From IMG/VR virus record IMGVR_UViG_3300010153_000144, positions 1-21,584 of that record: DNA of 21,584 bases; one strand, written 5' to 3'. This document shows, one piece after another, positions 18,852 to 21,584 of this stretch. The stretch comes from a virus. A program made the translations under genes and the position numbers. The notes under the pieces were generated by a model. It saw only the letters and a list, made by a program, of their open reading frames with translations. It had not been told where the DNA came from and ran no database searches. Each line of letters starts with the position of its first letter. Position 1 is the stretch's first letter.

Positions 18852-21584
18852 ATGGCAACAGTCGCTGAAGTATCTGAAGGCATAAACACAATATTAGCGC
18901 AGGTTGCTAGTAATCGATCGTCATCGTCATCTACGGGGTTGGCTCCGGCGGATGAGGAGGCGTTGCTCAAGCAGTGGAACACGGCGATAACTTCCTTGAG
19001 AAAGGCTGAAGAGGGTATCTCGACGACCAGACTTAAGCAGATGTCACAGACGCTTAAGTATCGGCTGGAAGAGGCGAAGCTTGCCAAAGAATACGCCAAG
19101 ATTGATTCCTCGGATCGACAAGCTGTGTACAACGGCCAAGTAAAGCTTCAGTTGGGTCGAGAGAAGAACATCAAGGACTACTTCTCGAAGGTCCGTTCGG
19201 CTGACATGAAATTGGTGCAACTAGGTGAGAGGCAGTCGGCTCAGGCACAAGGGCGAGACAAGTTTTTGGATATTTGGAAGCTCTGGACAGAGCCCCAAAA
19301 ATTTGGTGAAGCAGAGAAGCCTAAAGTTGCTCAAGACGACCCCGCATATACCGAGACTTTCAAGCTACTTTTTAAGTCGGCCAACTTAAATAATATAGCT
19401 AAGATAGTTCAGTTCGACGAGAATAATATCGTTGATATCCCCAAGACATTGTCGGTATTGAAAAAGCGCGAAATAGACGTATCTGAGGTTAATAACTTTA
19501 AGGCTGAACTCGAGGCGTACAATACACTCATGGCGGCAAGGAACTCTCAGTCCGCTATGCTGGCGCAACAGAAGGGTGAGGGTGAGAAGCGAATGCAGGC
19601 CGCTGCGGCGGCACTCGCCTCGGGTAAAAACCGTGAGTTCGACAGACTAATAGAATTAGAGAAAGATAAGAGTTCGAGTGCTCAGTTAAAGTTTGAGGCT
19701 GATGAGGGGCTTGTTAGTCAGGCTGAGGCCGATACCGTTATCGAGTCCGCCAATAAGCGCGCCGAGAGCGCCGCGGAAGCCAGAGAGATAATTAAGTATG
19801 TTGAGGGCAGACTGGGCGCTGACGGGGAGCGTAAGTTTGAATCTGGTCTGGCGAAGGGTATCTCGAACGAAGGCTTTCGCGCTTGGGCGGCAGACCATGG
19901 TTACGACCGATTAGGTCGGGTTCAGATGGGCAAAGACGGTAAGCCTGACTTGTCTACGTATGTTGAGGGTGGTGACGACGTCACGGCTCTCCTGGCGTGG
20001 AAGAAGCAATCTCTTCGTCGTGCCGGCAACTACGGTCTACGGGGAATCGACACGGGTGAGATCTGGTCCATCGAGCTTAACGATGGCACACTGATCACTG
20101 GTAGGCGCTTGAAGCGTCACGCAGCGGACCCGATGGGGGCTATCCGTATTGTAACTGCGGACGGTGCTCGGGTAATCACGCCACAAGAAACTAATCAGGC
20201 ATCGATCCTTCAGCGTCCGCCGCCGTCTGTATCGGCTAATGATAGACGAGCAAAGCGTCTGTACAACCAGGATGTCGCACGCGGAACGTATGCCCGGCTT
20301 GAGGGTGCGGCGTTGTCGTCTTCTGGTCTGCAGAATGAGGAGATGTTGTACCGTGACGCGGACGGTAAATTTTATACCAACCGTGAGACGGGTGAGTATC
20401 TTCGCCAGGATGAGATGGAGGCGCGCAGAATTCGTGCGGGTAAGGGTTCGCCCTTCCAGTTTACGGACGATGGAACGCCCTACGTGATCGACCCCGAAAG
20501 CGCCTCGGTTTACAGGGTGACTGGGGCGGGCCTTGAGAAGGTCGACGAGGAAGTCGCTAACGCAGTAATCGCAAAGGTTCCGGCGGGCGGAGAACGCAGC
20601 TTATTGGTTACGGGCGAAGGCGACGATCAAAGGTTGGTGTCCTCAGGTGACCTTGAGGCCGCCGTAGGTAGTGCCGAAAAAGCCGATCTGATTGGATTCC
20701 CCGATACACCAGAAGAGAAGGCTCGAGTTGAAGGCTTAGTTGCGGCTTCGATGACCCCGACTGGTATGGGCTACGATGTGACCGAACAGTCTCCACCAAA
20801 GGTTATCCGTGGTGAGGGTGAGATGCGGGTTGGCTTTTTCATGGTCGAGCCCACAGACGACGCGCGTGAGATCTCAGACGAGGAAATACTCAACTGGGAC
20901 AACGCCATGGATAAAGTCCAGATGAATGAGATGGTCGACCCATCAGAAGCTGAGGAGGCGGGCGACTTAAATATGGGTGCCCCAAGAGCGATTCCCGGAT
21001 CAACGCCACCGTCACCACCGCCTGCGGCTGCGGCTGAGGTTGCTCCGGCAGCTAAGCCTCCGACTCCACCGCAGGTAGACCCGAGCGTATTCACGGAGGG
21101 AGAGACTGGTGTTGACGCGGTGGACACGCCTCCGGGAGGGACACCCCCGATAGGCGACTCCGCGCCGATGCCGGGTACGGCTCGACCACCCAGTGACCGG
21201 ACTAAGCTTAAGGGCAAGGACAAAGGCACGTCACAGCAAGCGGTAGATATGAGTCAGCGTGCCGCAAGCGGCTCTGGCGGAATTGCCGATGCTGGCGCGA
21301 TGTCGATGACTATTGGCAAGGGTGTTCTCGACCCACCGACGACGCTTCCGGAAGGGGACGAGTCAGGCGCAAATCTTACGGACGGCGTGAATGTTGGTGG
21401 GGTACCCAATCTTGTCGGAGCCGTTACCAATATGCTCAGGAAGAAGAGGAAGAGGAAGCAGGAGGAGGTGGCGACGAAACCGAAGACCGAGGATAGTCCT
21501 GGCCCGGATGCGCAAACCACTACTTCGACGGTTCCCGGTAAAGATGGTGTGCCCGGTGATAACGGGGCAGCCGAAAAAGCTAAG
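18852..21584 (+). CDS. Large (at least 911 aa) internal-virion candidate, 3' end missing
   Basis: Translating from the ATG at 18852 (AAGGAA 8 nt upstream) gives 911 codons with no stop up to the window edge. Residues about 1-330 are helical and Gln/Glu/Lys-rich, with repeated coiled segments (SQTLKYRLEEAKLAKEYAK, VNNFKAELEAYNTLMAARN). A mixed region follows at 330-700, including MLYRDADGKFYTNRETGEYL and DDGTPYVIDPESASVYRV, two short look-alike beta units. After about 715 it becomes Pro/Ala-rich. A basic patch RKKRKRK lies at 863-869 and four Gly-x-y triplets at 896-907 (GKDGVPGDNGAA). Position at the end of the tail genes after a membrane-inserting protein suggests an ejected internal protein, but the Pro/Gly-rich end would also suit a fibre. 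No lysozyme or protease motif is visible in the part present. Confidence 0.75.
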   Translation, partial: MATVAEVSEGINTILAQVASNRSSSSSTGLAPADEEALLKQWNTAITSLRKAEEGISTTRLKQMSQTLKYRLEEAKLAKEYAKIDSSDRQAVYNGQVKLQLGREKNIKDYFSKVRSADMKLVQLGERQSAQAQGRDKFLDIWKLWTEPQKFGEAEKPKVAQDDPAYTETFKLLFKSANLNNIAKIVQFDENNIVDIPKTLSVLKKREIDVSEVNNFKAELEAYNTLMAARNSQSAMLAQQKGEGEKRMQAAAAALASGKNREFDRLIELEKDKSSSAQLKFEADEGLVSQAEADTVIESANKRAESAAEAREIIKYVEGRLGADGERKFESGLAKGISNEGFRAWAADHGYDRLGRVQMGKDGKPDLSTYVEGGDDVTALLAWKKQSLRRAGNYGLRGIDTGEIWSIELNDGTLITGRRLKRHAADPMGAIRIVTADGARVITPQETNQASILQRPPPSVSANDRRAKRLYNQDVARGTYARLEGAALSSSGLQNEEMLYRDADGKFYTNRETGEYLRQDEMEARRIRAGKGSPFQFTDDGTPYVIDPESASVYRVTGAGLEKVDEEVANAVIAKVPAGGERSLLVTGEGDDQRLVSSGDLEAAVGSAEKADLIGFPDTPEEKARVEGLVAASMTPTGMGYDVTEQSPPKVIRGEGEMRVGFFMVEPTDDAREISDEEILNWDNAMDKVQMNEMVDPSEAEEAGDLNMGAPRAIPGSTPPSPPPAAAAEVAPAAKPPTPPQVDPSVFTEGETGVDAVDTPPGGTPPIGDSAPMPGTARPPSDRTKLKGKDKGTSQQAVDMSQRAASGSGGIADAGAMSMTIGKGVLDPPTTLPEGDESGANLTDGVNVGGVPNLVGAVTNMLRKKRKRKQEEVATKPKTEDSPGPDAQTTTSTVPGKDGVPGDNGAAEKAK

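Noticed and set aside
1-21584. tRNA genes, CRISPR arrays, insertion sequences, attachment sites, lysis or defence genes
   Set aside because: No cloverleaf, spaced direct-repeat array, transposase, integrase, endolysin or recognisable defence domain was found on reading both strands by eye.

Overview
This window is part of the virion-building module of a tailed double-stranded DNA phage (Caudoviricetes), most likely with a short, podovirus-type tail. The evidence is a large terminase, portal, HK97-type major capsid protein, head-tail adaptor and P22/T7-type tail nozzle, followed by fibre-like proteins and large internal-virion (ejection) candidates. No tail tube, tape measure or sheath gene of a long tail is seen. 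The small Lys-rich and Cys-rich proteins on the left resemble families I remember from aquatic phages, so a marine or freshwater bacterial host is plausible. This is inference from memory; the host cannot be read from the sequence. No tRNA, CRISPR, insertion sequence, integrase or lysis gene was seen.

Layout: (1) 1-505, the 3' end of a plus-strand gene for a capsid-decoration-like protein. It runs off the left edge and converges on the leftward operon, with a bidirectional terminator at 521-557. (2) 7607 down to 560, an eleven-gene minus-strand operon in transcription order: large terminase, 66-aa charged protein, portal, six small proteins (102, 142, 60, 85, 153 and 85 aa; mostly basic, two Cys-rich), a 166-aa acidic protein and a 319-aa coiled-coil scaffold candidate. 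Junctions are tightly packed, with several TAATG or ATGA overlaps. (3) 7601-7688, a divergent control region with one candidate promoter in each direction. (4) 7657-21584, a rightward operon: 73-aa basic protein, then a leader with a good sigma70-like promoter, major capsid protein, decoration-like protein, a hairpin terminator, 641-aa adaptor, 168-aa unknown, 798-aa nozzle, two related fibre or appendage proteins (838 and 309 aa), a 256-aa membrane-inserting virion candidate, and a gene of at least 911 codons that is open to the right edge.

How the parts fit: terminase packages DNA through the portal; the coiled-coil protein probably templates assembly of the HK97-fold shell; the decoration-like protein would stabilise the shell; adaptor and nozzle build the tail; the fibre-like proteins would contact the host; the last two proteins are candidates for delivery with the DNA. 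The most unusual points are the split of terminase, portal and scaffold from the capsid and tail genes onto opposite strands, the island of six small genes between portal and scaffold, the paralogous fibre pair, and the greatly enlarged adaptor. I see no defence, toxin or metabolic system that I could name with confidence.
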